A stretch of 64,000 nucleotides of DNA, taken from the NCBI RefSeq assembly GCF_902859585.1, contig NZ_CADIJM010000015.1:1-64000 (forward strand). Direction: 5' to 3'. A program made the position numbers and the translations under genes. Under the pieces are notes generated by a model. It ran no database searches and was not told where the DNA came from. It saw nothing but the letters and a program-made list of their open reading frames with translations. The DNA is from Achromobacter animicus. GTDB lineage: Bacteria; Pseudomonadota; Gammaproteobacteria; Burkholderiales; Burkholderiaceae_B. Positions 25,954-36,998 of the stretch are shown here, piece after piece (within the stretch, counting starts at the first letter, position 1; every line of letters starts with the position of its first letter).

Positions 25954-27279
25954 ATGACTCCCGCTTATAGTCGACGAGTACCCACTCTCGCGCTCTGGAG
26001 AGCGTATGGAATCGGACTGCTGATGGTGGCGCTTGCCTGCCTGATGGCCATGAAGCCCGCCCACGCACAATTGCGTGTCGATATCTCCGGCACCGGCGCC
26101 ACGCAATACCCCGTGGCTATCGCCGACTTCGCCGTTGACGATACCCACGGCCGCGCGCTGGCCGAAGTCATCCGCGCCGACCTTACCCGCACCGGCCAGT
26201 TCCGCCTGATCAACGCGGCCGGCTCCGGCCTGAACGTCGACTCCCCGATCGCCCACGACGACTGGCGCGGCAAGGGCGCCGACTTCATCGCCTACGGCAG
26301 CATTACCCGCGGCGCCGATGGCCGCTACGACGTGCGCTACCGCCTGGCCGATACGGTCAAGAAGTCGCAGCTGGACGGCGTGGCCTTCTCGGGCACCGAG
26401 CTGGAACTGCGCCGCGTGGCCCACCAGATCGCCGACCGTATCTACGAAAAGATCACCGGCGTTCGCGGCGTGTTCTCGACCCGTATCGCCTACGTGCTGA
26501 AGAAGGGTTCCACCTACGAACTGCAGGTGGCTGATGCCGACGGCCAGAATCCGCAGGTTGCCCTGCGCTCGCGCGAGCCGATCATTTCGCCGTCCTGGTC
26601 GCCCGATGGCGCCAAGCTCGCCTACGTGAGCTTCGAGTCCGGCAAACCCGTCGTCTACGTGCACACGCTGGCCACCAGCGCCCGCGCACCGGTCGCCAAT
26701 TTCAAGGGCAACAACAGCGCCCCCGGTTGGTCGCCTGATGGCAGCAAGCTGGCTGTCGCCTTGACGCGTGACGGTTTGTCGCAAATTTACGTCGTTAATG
26801 CGGCCGATGGCTCGAATCCGAGCCGAGTTACGCGTTCTCCCGGGATTGACACCGAGCCGAGCTTTACGCCCGACGGCGCTTCCATTATCTTTACGAGTGA
26901 CCGCAGCGGCGGGCCGCAAATCTATCAGACCGGCTCGACAGGCGGCGAAGCACGCCGTCTCACGTTTAATGGTGGTTACAACATCTCACCCCGAATTTCC
27001 CCCGATGGATCGACGCTGCTGTACGTTGCAAGACGAGACGGCGCGTTTCGAATCGCATCTCTGAACTTGTCCACTGGTGCCGAAGCCTTGCTGACTGATG
27101 GTCGTGACGATCAGTCGCCCAGCTTTGCGCCCAACGGAATGCAAGTGCTCTACGCCGCCATCCAGAATGGCCGTAGCGTGCTGGCAGGTGTGTCAAGCGA
27201 TGGACGCGTGCGACAAACGCTTTCGGTACTGAACGGGGAAATACGTGAACCGACTTGGGGCCCATTCATTACCCGATAA
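25954..27279 (+). CDS. tolB: Tol-Pal system beta-propeller protein TolB
   Basis: 441 residues. The signal peptide ends at about MKPAHAQLRV. The N-terminal domain (VAIADFAVDDTHGRALAEVIRADLTRTGQF) is followed by WD-like propeller repeats (SPSWSPDGAKLAYVSF, APGWSPDGSKLAVAL, EPSFTPDGASIIFTS, SPRISPDGSTLLYVA, SPSFAPNGMQVLYAA). The ATG at 25954, after AGGAG, is preferred over ATG codons at 25909 or 25930 inside tolA. TolB binds Pal in the periplasm. Confidence 0.95.
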   Translation: MTPAYSRRVPTLALWRAYGIGLLMVALACLMAMKPAHAQLRVDISGTGATQYPVAIADFAVDDTHGRALAEVIRADLTRTGQFRLINAAGSGLNVDSPIAHDDWRGKGADFIAYGSITRGADGRYDVRYRLADTVKKSQLDGVAFSGTELELRRVAHQIADRIYEKITGVRGVFSTRIAYVLKKGSTYELQVADADGQNPQVALRSREPIISPSWSPDGAKLAYVSFESGKPVVYVHTLATSARAPVANFKGNNSAPGWSPDGSKLAVALTRDGLSQIYVVNAADGSNPSRVTRSPGIDTEPSFTPDGASIIFTSDRSGGPQIYQTGSTGGEARRLTFNGGYNISPRISPDGSTLLYVARRDGAFRIASLNLSTGAEALLTDGRDDQSPSFAPNGMQVLYAAIQNGRSVLAGVSSDGRVRQTLSVLNGEIREPTWGPFITR

Positions 27280-27310
27280 CACGTGTGACTCTCTTTGCAA
27301 AGGAACTATC

Positions 27311-27811
27311 ATGAAGTCGCGCATTGCCAAAAGCCTAACCATCGCCGCTCTGGCTGCCGCCCTGGCAGCTTGCAGCTCCGTCCCTCTCGACGATAAAGCG
27401 GGTCAGGGTGGAGGCGCTGGCCAAGGATCTTCGGCCTCTGGCCAAATCCTTGATCCTTTCAACCCCCAAAGCATCCTGGCGCAACAGCGCTCGGTGTACT
27501 TTGATTTCGACAGCTACACCGTGTCGGACCAATACCGTGGCCTGGTCGAAACCCATGCCAAGTACCTGGCTTCGCACCAACAGCAAAAGATCAAGATCGA
27601 AGGCAACACCGACGAACGCGGCGGTGCTGAGTACAACCTGGCCCTCGGCCAGCGTCGTGCCGACGCCGTGCGTCGCATGATGACCCTGCTGGGCGTCAGC
27701 GACAACCAGATCGAAACCATCAGCTTCGGCAAAGAAAAGCCGCGCTCGACGGGTACGACTGAAGCCGACTTTGCTGAAAACCGCCGCGCCGATATCAACT
27801 ATCTGCGCTAA
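27311..27811 (+). CDS. pal: Peptidoglycan-associated lipoprotein Pal
   Basis: 166 residues. The lipoprotein signal ends in LAAC (Cys near residue 21). The OmpA-like domain (SVYFDFDSYTV, GNTDERGGAEYNLALGQRRADAVRRMM, ENRRADINYLR) binds peptidoglycan. It is anchored in the outer membrane and contacts TolA/TolB. Followed by a strong terminator. Confidence 0.97.
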   Translation: MKSRIAKSLTIAALAAALAACSSVPLDDKAGQGGGAGQGSSASGQILDPFNPQSILAQQRSVYFDFDSYTVSDQYRGLVETHAKYLASHQQQKIKIEGNTDERGGAEYNLALGQRRADAVRRMMTLLGVSDNQIETISFGKEKPRSTGTTEADFAENRRADINYLR

Positions 27812-27841
27812 GATTTTCGCTTAGTCTGGAGCCCTACCTCG

Positions 27842-27881
27842 CGTCGGGACGGCCAGCCGGCCGTCCCGACGTTTGTTTTTA
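27842..27881 (+). terminator. Strong terminator between pal and cpoB
   Basis: CGTCGGGACGGCC (27842-27854) pairs with GGCCGTCCCGACG (27859-27871) around AGCC, followed by TTTGTTTTT. It should reduce read-through into cpoB and the transporter genes behind it. Confidence 0.92.
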
Positions 27882-27896
27882 TACCCGGGAATATTC

Positions 27897-28586
27897 ATGC
27901 GCGATTACGTTCTGTCCCTGCGTCCCCTGATTGTGGCCACTGGCCTGGCGCTTGCCGCCCTCACGGCCCCCGCTCACGCTTTTTCCGACGATGAAGCCCG
28001 CAAGGCCATCCTGGATTTGCGCCAGCAGGTGCAGCAGCAGAACGAGCAAAGCCAACGCGCCAAGCTGCAACTGGCCGACCAGATCCAGTCGTTGCAGCAG
28101 GAAATCGCCCAACTGCGCGACCAGCTTGAACTGGTGTCGCGCCAGCAACCCAGCGCCAAGCCGGGCACCGCGCCGGGCAGCGCCAATCCCCCGGGCGCCT
28201 CCGCCGGCGATCCCCAGGAACAGACCGCCTATGACGGCGCGATGGACCTGTTCCGAAAGGGCCAATACAAGGAAGCGGCCGAATCGCTGGCCGCCTTCAC
28301 CGCGCTTTATCCCAACAGCCAGCTCGCACCCAGCGCCCAGTTCTACCAGGGCAGCAGCCGCTATGCGCTGAAGGACTTCAAGGGCACCATCGAGCAATTG
28401 AACGCCATGGTCCAGAAGTCGCCGGATAACGCTCGCGCGCCCGACGCGCTGTTGATCATCGCCGGCAGCCAGATCGAACTGAACAACCGCGCCGGCGCCA
28501 AGACCACCTTGCAGCGCATTGTTCGCGACTACCCGACCACGCCGGCCGCCACCACGGCCAAGAGCCGGCTGCAACTGCTGCAGTAA
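27897..28586 (+). CDS. cpoB: Cell division coordinator CpoB (YbgF)
   Basis: 229 residues. Signal peptide (to about TAPAHAFS), an N-terminal coiled coil (EARKAILDLRQQVQQQNEQ), then TPR repeats (AYDGAMDLFRKGQYKEAAESL, LAPSAQFYQGSSRYALKDFK). CpoB links PBP1b and Tol-Pal at the division site. Its stop TAA overlaps the ATG of the following permease gene (TAATG), which suggests translational coupling. Confidence 0.93.
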   Translation: MRDYVLSLRPLIVATGLALAALTAPAHAFSDDEARKAILDLRQQVQQQNEQSQRAKLQLADQIQSLQQEIAQLRDQLELVSRQQPSAKPGTAPGSANPPGASAGDPQEQTAYDGAMDLFRKGQYKEAAESLAAFTALYPNSQLAPSAQFYQGSSRYALKDFKGTIEQLNAMVQKSPDNARAPDALLIIAGSQIELNNRAGAKTTLQRIVRDYPTTPAATTAKSRLQLLQ

Positions 28587-29629
28587 TGCGGCACGCCGCA
28601 AGCGCGGCAGGCGCTTACCGCCACATTCTTCGCCGCCGGGCGGGGCTCATTGCCCTGCTGCTGGCGGCGATTCTGTTTGCGCTGCTGATCGACTTCACCG
28701 TGGGCCCGTCCGGCCTGCCCTGGCGCGCGCTCTGGCAGACGCTGGCCGCGCCCGGCGACGCCGACCCGACCTATCGCGTGATCGTCTGGGACATCCGCCT
28801 GCCGTCCGCGCTGATGGCCGCGCTGGTGGGCATGGCGCTCGGCTTGGCGGGCGCCGAGATGCAGACCATTCTGAACAACCCGCTCGCCAGCCCGTTCACC
28901 CTGGGCGTGTCGTCGGCGGCCGCGTTTGGGGCGTCGCTGGCGATCGTGCTTCAGTTCGGATTGCCCGGCATTCCGGCCGGCTGGCTGATTGCCGCCAACG
29001 CTTTCCTGTTTGCCCTGCTGGCGGCGCTGCTGCTGGACGCCGTGGCCCGCTGGGGCGGCATGAATACGTCTGGCGTCGTGCTGTTCGGCATCGCCATGGT
29101 GTTTACCTTTAATGCGCTGGTGTCGCTGGTGCAGTTCACGGCCAGCGCCGAGGCCTTGCAGAACCTGGTGTTCTGGACAATGGGCAGCCTCACGCGTTCA
29201 AGCTGGACGACCGTGGGCGTGCTGGCGCTGGCGTTCGCGGTGGCACTGCCGCTGGCCATGCGGCAATCCTGGAAGCTGACCGCCTTGCGGCTGGGCGAGG
29301 ACCGCGCCGCGAGCTTCGGCGTGGACGTGCGCCGCGTGCGGGTGTCGGCGTTGGCGCGCGTGAGCCTGCTGTCCGCGCTGGCCGTGGCATTCGTGGGAAC
29401 CATCGGTTTCATCGGGCTGGTCGCGCCGCACATTGCGCGGCGGCTGTTCGGCGAAGACCACCGCTTTTATCTGCCAGGCAGCGCGCTGGTGGGCGCGGTG
29501 ATCCTGTCGCTGGCGTCCATTGCGTCCAAGAATCTGATGCCCGGCGTGGTGGTGCCCGTGGGGATCGTGACCGCGTTGGTCGGCATCCCCTTCTTCGTGT
29601 CCGTCGTGCTGCGCCGCCAATTGCCATGA
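28586..29629 (+). CDS. FecCD-type iron/siderophore ABC transporter permease
   Basis: 347 residues, about ten hydrophobic segments, with FecCD blocks RLPSALMAALVGMALGLAGAEMQTILNNPLASPFTLGVSSAAAFGA and VGTIGFIGLVAPHIARRLFGEDHRFYLPGSALVGA. It would carry an iron chelate, cobalamin or haem across the inner membrane. Translation starts on the overlapping ATG at the cpoB stop. No substrate-binding protein or TonB receptor lies beside it, so the substrate cannot be fixed. Confidence 0.93.
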   Translation: MRHAASAAGAYRHILRRRAGLIALLLAAILFALLIDFTVGPSGLPWRALWQTLAAPGDADPTYRVIVWDIRLPSALMAALVGMALGLAGAEMQTILNNPLASPFTLGVSSAAAFGASLAIVLQFGLPGIPAGWLIAANAFLFALLAALLLDAVARWGGMNTSGVVLFGIAMVFTFNALVSLVQFTASAEALQNLVFWTMGSLTRSSWTTVGVLALAFAVALPLAMRQSWKLTALRLGEDRAASFGVDVRRVRVSALARVSLLSALAVAFVGTIGFIGLVAPHIARRLFGEDHRFYLPGSALVGAVILSLASIASKNLMPGVVVPVGIVTALVGIPFFVSVVLRRQLP

Positions 29630-30438
29630 CAACGCCGGCACACACGACCCAATCTTCCGGACTGACGGTGCAGGCGCTGACGGTGGGCTACGGGCGCGAA
29701 GACGTCCTGCACGACCTGTCGATCCCCCCGCTGGCGCCGGGCAAGGTGACGGCGCTGCTGGGACCCAACGGCAGCGGCAAGTCGACGTTGCTCAAGGCTC
29801 TGGCGGGTCTGGTGCGGCCCCGGGCGGGCAACGCGGCGCTGGATGGGCTGGACCTGACCCGGCTGGACCACGGCGAGCGCGCGCGCCACGTGGTGTATCT
29901 GCCGCAGAGCCTGCCCGCGGCGGTTCACCTGCGCGTGTTCGAATCGGTCCTGGTCGCGGCGCGCGCCAGCGACGCCGCGGCGGGGCCCGTGGATCTGCAG
30001 GCCATCGACCAACTGCTGGTACGGCTGGGCATTGCGCATCTGGCGCTGCACTATCTGGACGCCCTTTCCGGCGGACAAAAGCAACTGGTGGGCCTGGCGC
30101 AAGCGTTGATCCGCCATCCGCGCGTGCTGCTGCTGGACGAGCCGCTATCGGCCCTCGATTTGAACTATCAGTTCCACGTCATGCGGCTACTGCGGCAAGA
30201 GACGCGAGAGCATGGCCTGATCAGCCTGATTGTCTTGCACGACTTGAACGTGGCCCTGCAGCACGCGGATCAGGCAGTGATGATTCACGAGGGGCGTCTG
30301 CACGCCGCGGGAGCGCCGGCGGACGTCATCACGCCGGATTCGCTGGCCGCCGTTTATGGCGTGGAGGCGCGGGTGGAATCGTGCTCGCAGGGGCGGCGGC
30401 AGGTGCTGATCGACGGGCTTCAGGCGCACCCCGGCTGA
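29626..30438 (+). CDS. Iron/siderophore ABC transporter ATP-binding protein
   Basis: 270 residues. Walker A GPNGSGKSTLLKAL, signature LSGGQKQLVGLAQALIRHPRV, Walker B LLLDEPLSALDL and the H-loop His in IVLHDLNVALQHAD are intact. It overlaps the permease stop by four bases (ATGA). FecE/FhuC-like; it energises the permease above. Confidence 0.94.
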   Translation: MTTPAHTTQSSGLTVQALTVGYGREDVLHDLSIPPLAPGKVTALLGPNGSGKSTLLKALAGLVRPRAGNAALDGLDLTRLDHGERARHVVYLPQSLPAAVHLRVFESVLVAARASDAAAGPVDLQAIDQLLVRLGIAHLALHYLDALSGGQKQLVGLAQALIRHPRVLLLDEPLSALDLNYQFHVMRLLRQETREHGLISLIVLHDLNVALQHADQAVMIHEGRLHAAGAPADVITPDSLAAVYGVEARVESCSQGRRQVLIDGLQAHPG

Positions 30439-30521
30439 CCGGGCCGGGCCGCAGCGCAGGCCGGGGTCTCCGGCCGCATGCTCGAATCCGAATCCCAGAC
30501 CCAAAGATCAAACCGGGGCCT

Positions 30522-31019
30522 TCAGGCTCGCAGCGCCACGTCCGCAACCGGCGCGCCGGTCATGTCCGCCAGCTGGGCCGGCGTCAGGTTGAACACGGTG
30601 TGCGGGTGGCCGGCGGCGGCCCACAGGCTTTCGTAATTGAAGAGATCCGCATCCAGCAGCATTACCGGTTTGACCGCGTGGCCGATCGGGCAGACGCCGC
30701 CGATGGCGTAGCCGGTCATGTCGCGCACGAAACGCGCATCGGCCTTGGCCAGCGGGCCGACCTGCGCCGCGACCTTGGCTTCGTCCACGCGATTGGCGCC
30801 GCTGGCGATGACGAGCACCGGTGCGTCGTCGGTGGCGCGGCGAAAGATGATGGACTTGGCGATCTGGGCGACTTCGCAGCCCAGGCCCGCAGCCGCTTCC
30901 GCCGAGGTCTTGCCCGACTGGGGCAGCACCACCACGGGTTTGTCGTGCCCCATGTCCACCAGCAGGCGCGCAACGCGCTGGGCGGATTCCGGCAAGGCGG
31001 CGATGGATTCTGGCGACAT
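30522..31019 (-). CDS. YbaK/EbsC-family aminoacyl-tRNA deacylase
   Basis: 165 residues, a single INS-like editing domain: CEVAQIAKSIIFRRA with the active-site Lys, then VLVIASGANRVDEAKVAA and GYAIGGVCPIGHAVKPVMLLD with the GG/VCPxGH motif of the ProX/YbaK group. Such enzymes remove mischarged amino acids from tRNA in trans. The specific aminoacyl-tRNA is not evident. It converges on the ABC ATPase gene. Confidence 0.88.
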   Translation of the reverse strand: MSPESIAALPESAQRVARLLVDMGHDKPVVVLPQSGKTSAEAAAGLGCEVAQIAKSIIFRRATDDAPVLVIASGANRVDEAKVAAQVGPLAKADARFVRDMTGYAIGGVCPIGHAVKPVMLLDADLFNYESLWAAAGHPHTVFNLTPAQLADMTGAPVADVALRA

Positions 31020-31160
31020 CGTTGAAAACTCCGTTCAAGAAATCAGGCGCGCGGGCTGACTCCCGCCGGCGCGCCGCAGACGAGTGTATCAGCGTCCGGC
31101 ACGCCCGCTGCAACGCGATGCCGGGCTAGAATGCGTGCCTGGCTTCACCTCCCGATCCAC

Positions 31161-31970
31161 ATGCGTTCCGAACCCGTTCTGCCCCTGCAAACCGCGTCCA
31201 TCGGCGGTTACGCCATGTCCTACACCGAGTACGGCAGCGGCACGCCGCTGGTGCTGGTGCATGGCTCGCTGTCCGACGCCCGCTACTGGAAGTCGCAAAT
31301 GGCGCCGCTGGGGCGTTCTTTCCGGGTGCTGGCCGTGTGCCTGCGCCGGTATTGGCCGGAGACCTGGGACGGCGAAGGCGGCGGCTTTTCGGTCGAGCAG
31401 CATGCCAGCGACGTGCTGGAATTCATCGACACGGTGGCCGGCGGCCCGGCCCATCTGGTAGGCCATTCGCGTGGCGGGCGCGTCGCGCTGGAAGCCGCCC
31501 TGCGCCAGCCCGACTCGCTGCGCAGTCTTACTCTTGCGGACCCCGGCCTGTCGCTGCCGGGCTGCAAGGATGAACGCGGCGGTTTCCGCCAGCGCGCCCT
31601 GACGCTCATCCGGCAAGGCGACGTCGAAGAAGGGCTGGCCCTGTTCGTGGACACAGTGACCGGACCCGACACGTGGCAGCGCATGGTGCCGTGGTTCAAG
31701 GAGATGGTGCGCGACAACGTGGGCACGCTTTTCGCGCAAGTGGACGAGCAGCCCGACGCCTTGACGCCCGCGCAGATCGGCAGCCTGACGATGCCGGTGC
31801 TGCTGATCGGCGGCGCGCTCAGTCCGGCGCCCTATCCGGCCGTGCTGGATGCGCTGGCGCAGTGGCTGCCGCAAGCCCAGCGCCTGGATATCGTGGGCTC
31901 ATCGCACGGCATGAACCTGGGCAATCCGCGCGCCTTCAATGGCGCCATTCAGGAATTCCTCGGCGGATAA
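31161..31970 (+). CDS. Alpha/beta hydrolase
   Basis: 269 residues. The nucleophile elbow is GHSRGGRVAL, oxyanion region LVHGSLSDARYW, and a C-terminal IVGSSHGMNLGNP contains the likely catalytic His. This is a generic alpha/beta hydrolase of the esterase/haloalkane dehalogenase-like group; the substrate is unknown. An ATG at 31131 is also in frame, but TAGAAT immediately before it could be a -10 box, so 31161 is preferred. Confidence 0.85.
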   Translation: MRSEPVLPLQTASIGGYAMSYTEYGSGTPLVLVHGSLSDARYWKSQMAPLGRSFRVLAVCLRRYWPETWDGEGGGFSVEQHASDVLEFIDTVAGGPAHLVGHSRGGRVALEAALRQPDSLRSLTLADPGLSLPGCKDERGGFRQRALTLIRQGDVEEGLALFVDTVTGPDTWQRMVPWFKEMVRDNVGTLFAQVDEQPDALTPAQIGSLTMPVLLIGGALSPAPYPAVLDALAQWLPQAQRLDIVGSSHGMNLGNPRAFNGAIQEFLGG

Positions 31971-31982
31971 CGGACGCACCCG

Positions 31983-32453
31983 TCAGGGTTCGACGGACGG
32001 CGTGTGCTTCAGGCGGCGCAGCACAAAGGTGGAGCGGCTGTGCCGCACACCGCGCAGCTTGTACAGGCGCTTGCGCAGGAATTCCTCGTAGCCCTCCGTG
32101 CCCGCCACGGCGACCTTGATGAGGTAGTCGTATTCGCCCGTCACCAGGAACGCCTCGACCACTTCGGGCAGGCGGCTGATCTCTTCGCCAAAGCGCGCCA
32201 GCGTGTCGTCGTCGTGGTGCTCCAGCGTGACTTCGATCATTACCGTGTCCGGCAGCCCGAGCGCCTTCTGGTTCAGCAAGGCCGCATAGCCTTCGATCAC
32301 GCCCGCCTCTTCCAAAGCCTTGACCCGGTTCCAGCACGGCGTCGGCGACAGGCCGACCATGTCGGCCAGCTTCAGATTGGTCAGCCGACCGTCCGCGCGC
32401 AGCGCGCGGAGGATCTTGCGGTCGGTTTCATCGAGTTTGGGCAATGTGGGCAT
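31983..32453 (-). CDS. Lrp/AsnC-family transcriptional regulator, divergent from an EamA exporter
   Basis: 156 residues. Winged helix (LDETDRKILRALRADGRLTN, LADMVGLSPTPCWNRVKALEE) and RAM sensor domain (EVVEAFLVTGEYDYLIKVAV) are typical. The start at 32453 (MPTLPKLDE) fits the family better than 32486. It is divergent from an EamA transporter, which suggests amino-acid-responsive control of export. Confidence 0.9.
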   Translation of the reverse strand: MPTLPKLDETDRKILRALRADGRLTNLKLADMVGLSPTPCWNRVKALEEAGVIEGYAALLNQKALGLPDTVMIEVTLEHHDDDTLARFGEEISRLPEVVEAFLVTGEYDYLIKVAVAGTEGYEEFLRKRLYKLRGVRHSRSTFVLRRLKHTPSVEP

Positions 32454-32501
32454 CGTGGGCGATATGTGAAGACAGAATCCCTGCAAGAGCGGATTCTACA
32501 G

Positions 32502-32522
32502 AAAGAAGATTCTTCAGATTGC
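32502..32522. promoter_or_regulatory. Candidate Lrp-type operator before the regulator/EamA pair
   Basis: GAAGATTCTTC is a near-palindrome with an AT-rich centre, within CAGAAAGAAGATTCTTCAGA, about 50 bases upstream of the regulator start. It resembles the loose Lrp consensus. Tentative. Confidence 0.35.
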
Positions 32523-32699
32523 CGCAAACAGGCGGGGATCAGGAAACCTATTTTGCGCGTGGGCACGTAGACTTTCCCCAAAAGGCGCGCACCTATCCCG
32601 CACGCCCCGATTCGGCGCTTTCGCTGCGGCACAACCCGGCGGGTGCGCCGGCAGTTCCCACGCAGCAAGCCCGCGCGCCGATCCGCGCGGCCGGAAATC

Positions 32700-33647
32700 A
32701 TGCCCAACACAGCAGCACCCGCAAAACCCGGTCTCGGCCTGTCCGGCGCCGTCATGCTCTTCAGCGCTCCGGCGCTATTCGCTTCAAACATGGTCGCAGC
32801 CCGCTGGGCCCACGACGCCAACCTTCCCCCCGTTTTCCTCGCGTTCGGCCGCTGGCTGATTGCCCTTCTGATCCTCTTGCCGTTCGCCCTCCCCGCGCTG
32901 CGCACGCATCGCCGGGCGCTGTGGCGCGGCTTGCCGGCGCTGTTGCCCTTGGCCGTGCTGGGCATGGGCGTGGCGGTGGCGCCGCAGTACATCGGCGCGC
33001 AGACCACCAGCGCCACCAATATCGCGCTGATCTTTTCGTGCAGCCCGCTGCTGGTGACGCTGCTGGAAGCCGTGATCTGGCGCAAGCCGCTGTACGCGCC
33101 GCGCGCGGCCGGCCTTGCGCTGGCGCTCGGCGGTGTGCTGGTGGTGCTGACACGCGGTGACGCCAATGTGCTGGCCCGGTTGGCGTTCGGACAAGGCGAC
33201 TTGTGGGTGCTGCTGGCGGCCACCGGGTGGGCGTTCTACACGGTGCTGCAAAAGCGTCTGACCCTGCCGGCGGTGCCCGACAGCGCGCGGCTGGCGACCA
33301 TGATGCTGGGTGGCGCGCTGGCGCTGGCGCCGTTCGCGGGCATTGAAGCGGCCGCCGGCATGGCGCCTGCCTGGACGGACCCGCGCCTGGCGGCGGTGCT
33401 GCTGTTTTTGGCAGTGGTGCCTAGCCTGGGCGCCTATTACGTGTACGGCCGGCTAATCAGCGTGGCCGGCCCCGCGACCGCGGGCCTGTCGATGTTTCTG
33501 GTGCCGGTCTACGCCGCGCTGCTGGCCTGGCCGCTGCTGGGCGAGGCGCCGCAGCTCTTTCATGCATACGGCTTTGCGATGATCCTGCTGGGCGTGAAGC
33601 TGGCCGCGTCGCGGCTGCGCCCGGCGGCAGCCGCGGCCGCCGCCTGA
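32700..33647 (+). CDS. EamA/DMT-superfamily exporter
   Basis: 315 residues with about ten hydrophobic segments and two EamA repeats (residues 15-145 and 160-300, e.g. LWVLLAATGWAFYTVLQKRL and PATAGLSMFLVPVYAALLAWPLLGE). Family members export amino acids or other small metabolites. Start at 32700 (MPNTAAPAKPG) is chosen over 32643. Its neighbour Lrp-type regulator suggests an amino acid substrate, by inference. Confidence 0.9.
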   Translation: MPNTAAPAKPGLGLSGAVMLFSAPALFASNMVAARWAHDANLPPVFLAFGRWLIALLILLPFALPALRTHRRALWRGLPALLPLAVLGMGVAVAPQYIGAQTTSATNIALIFSCSPLLVTLLEAVIWRKPLYAPRAAGLALALGGVLVVLTRGDANVLARLAFGQGDLWVLLAATGWAFYTVLQKRLTLPAVPDSARLATMMLGGALALAPFAGIEAAAGMAPAWTDPRLAAVLLFLAVVPSLGAYYVYGRLISVAGPATAGLSMFLVPVYAALLAWPLLGEAPQLFHAYGFAMILLGVKLAASRLRPAAAAAAA

Positions 33648-33725
33648 CATACCGCGGCGACAAACGCTGCGGCCGGAAATTCGGCGGCCTGGAATCCAGC
33701 CGCTCGAATCTCAGTCACCGGACAA

Positions 33726-35837
<2,112 letters not shown>

Positions 35838-35983
35838 GGCCTCTTCCTACGGTTGGATGAAGATGCGTAAATATTACGCGCCGTGCGGCAAGATACAAGC
35901 CTGAATCGGCCTTGCGAAGGGTCTTTGCGAAGGCAATGAGTTTGGCCCCGCCATACCAACGTATAAGCGCATGCGCGGCGCAT

Positions 35984-36009
35984 AAAAAAGCCCCTCCGAC
36001 GGAGGGGCC
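35984..36009 (-). terminator. Terminator after uspA
   Basis: GCCCCTCC pairs with GGAGGGGC around GAC; on the minus strand TTTTTTATG follows. It lies about 45 bases past the uspA stop. Confidence 0.92.
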
Positions 36010-36054
36010 GTGGCGCATGCGGCGGTGCGCGGTGCGCACCACTTTGGCGCGCAA

Positions 36055-36519
36055 TTACTTCTTGTCTTCCTTGACGCGATACACCAGCACGGCGGTGGTG
36101 GCCAGCGACAGCACCTTGGCGGTGACGCTGCCCAGCAGCAGGCGCGACAGGCCGCTGCGGCCGTGGCTGCCGATGAAGATCAGGTCGCAGCCGGCGTCGG
36201 TGGCGGCCTGAACGATGCCGTCGGCGACGTTGAAGTTGGACACCGCGCGCGCATCGGCTTTGACGCCGGCAGTATCGGCGCGGTCGATGATCTGCTTGAG
36301 GTACTTGTCGGCTTGCTCGGCGGAGGCCTTTTCGTAGTCTTCGTCGGTGATGGCATAGGCCGCGGCCATGCCGTCAAATCCGATGGTGGCCGCGAACGGC
36401 TGCGTCACGTAGAGGGCGACGACTTCGGCGCCAACCGAGCGCGCGAAGCAGATACCTGCGTTGGCGGCTTGCGCCGAGAGCGGAGAACCGTCGGTGGGAA
36501 TCAGGATCTTCTTGAACAT
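36055..36519 (-). CDS. Universal stress protein UspA family
   Basis: 154 residues, a single Usp domain. N-terminal KKILIPTDGSPLSAQAA and the ATP-binding G-2X-G-9X-GS motif in GSHGRSGLSRLLLGSVTAKVL are present. These are cytoplasmic ATP-binding stress proteins of unspecified target. It has its own terminator. Confidence 0.94.
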   Translation of the reverse strand: MFKKILIPTDGSPLSAQAANAGICFARSVGAEVVALYVTQPFAATIGFDGMAAAYAITDEDYEKASAEQADKYLKQIIDRADTAGVKADARAVSNFNVADGIVQAATDAGCDLIFIGSHGRSGLSRLLLGSVTAKVLSLATTAVLVYRVKEDKK

Positions 36520-36590
36520 CTTGCCTGCTCCTGTTTTAAAGGAATCTTTATGCTACCGGAAAGCCGCCGGGTCCACATCCGTCGAACCGG

Positions 36591-36612
36591 CGGCCTTGAC
36601 GAGGGTCAAGGC
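36591..36612. repeat. Perfect inverted repeat upstream of uspA
   Basis: GGCCTTGAC (36591-36599) pairs with GTCAAGGCC (36604-36612) around GAGG, just past the stop of the DUF442 gene on the minus strand. It could end that transcript, though no T-run follows. Confidence 0.5.
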
Positions 36613-36617
36613 CGGGT

Positions 36618-36962
36618 TTATCCCAACTGCTGGGCAGCCGCGAACAGGTTCGTGCAGCGGGTGCCGGTGCGGCAGTATGCCAGGACCGGGCCCGGCAGGG
36701 TGCGCAGCAGTTCCGCAAAGCGCGCGACGTCGGCGGCCGTCATGGCGCTGCCCACGACGGGCTGGTATTCGATCTGCAGACCGGCTTCCTGCGCGGCGCG
36801 CGACACGTCGGCGGCGGTGGGCTGGTCAGGACCGCCCTCGAAATCGGGGCGGTTGATGATGACGCTCTTGTAGCCGGCGGCGGCCACGTCGGCCATGTCG
36901 TCGGGACCCAGTTGCGGGGCGACGGCAAAGTTCTGGGTGAGAGGCTTGATGGGTGCGGACAT
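36618..36962 (-). CDS. DUF442/BLH-type phosphatase-like protein
   Basis: 114 residues. The P-loop CRTGTR, near residue 97, and N-terminal QLGPDDMADVAAAGYKSVIINRP match the beta-lactamase-hydrolase-like phosphatase family (TIGR01244). Family members are Cys-based phosphatases often linked to sulfide detoxification (persulfide dioxygenase context). No sulfur gene is adjacent, so a specific role is not supported. Confidence 0.85.
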   Translation of the reverse strand: MSAPIKPLTQNFAVAPQLGPDDMADVAAAGYKSVIINRPDFEGGPDQPTAADVSRAAQEAGLQIEYQPVVGSAMTAADVARFAELLRTLPGPVLAYCRTGTRCTNLFAAAQQLG

Positions 36963-36998
36963 GACGGTTCCTTCGGTGACTGGCGATGTGGCTCGGAA

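Noticed and set aside
36591-36612. Intrinsic terminator after the DUF442 gene
   Set aside because: The stem is perfect but no T-run follows on the relevant strand, so it is listed only as a repeat.
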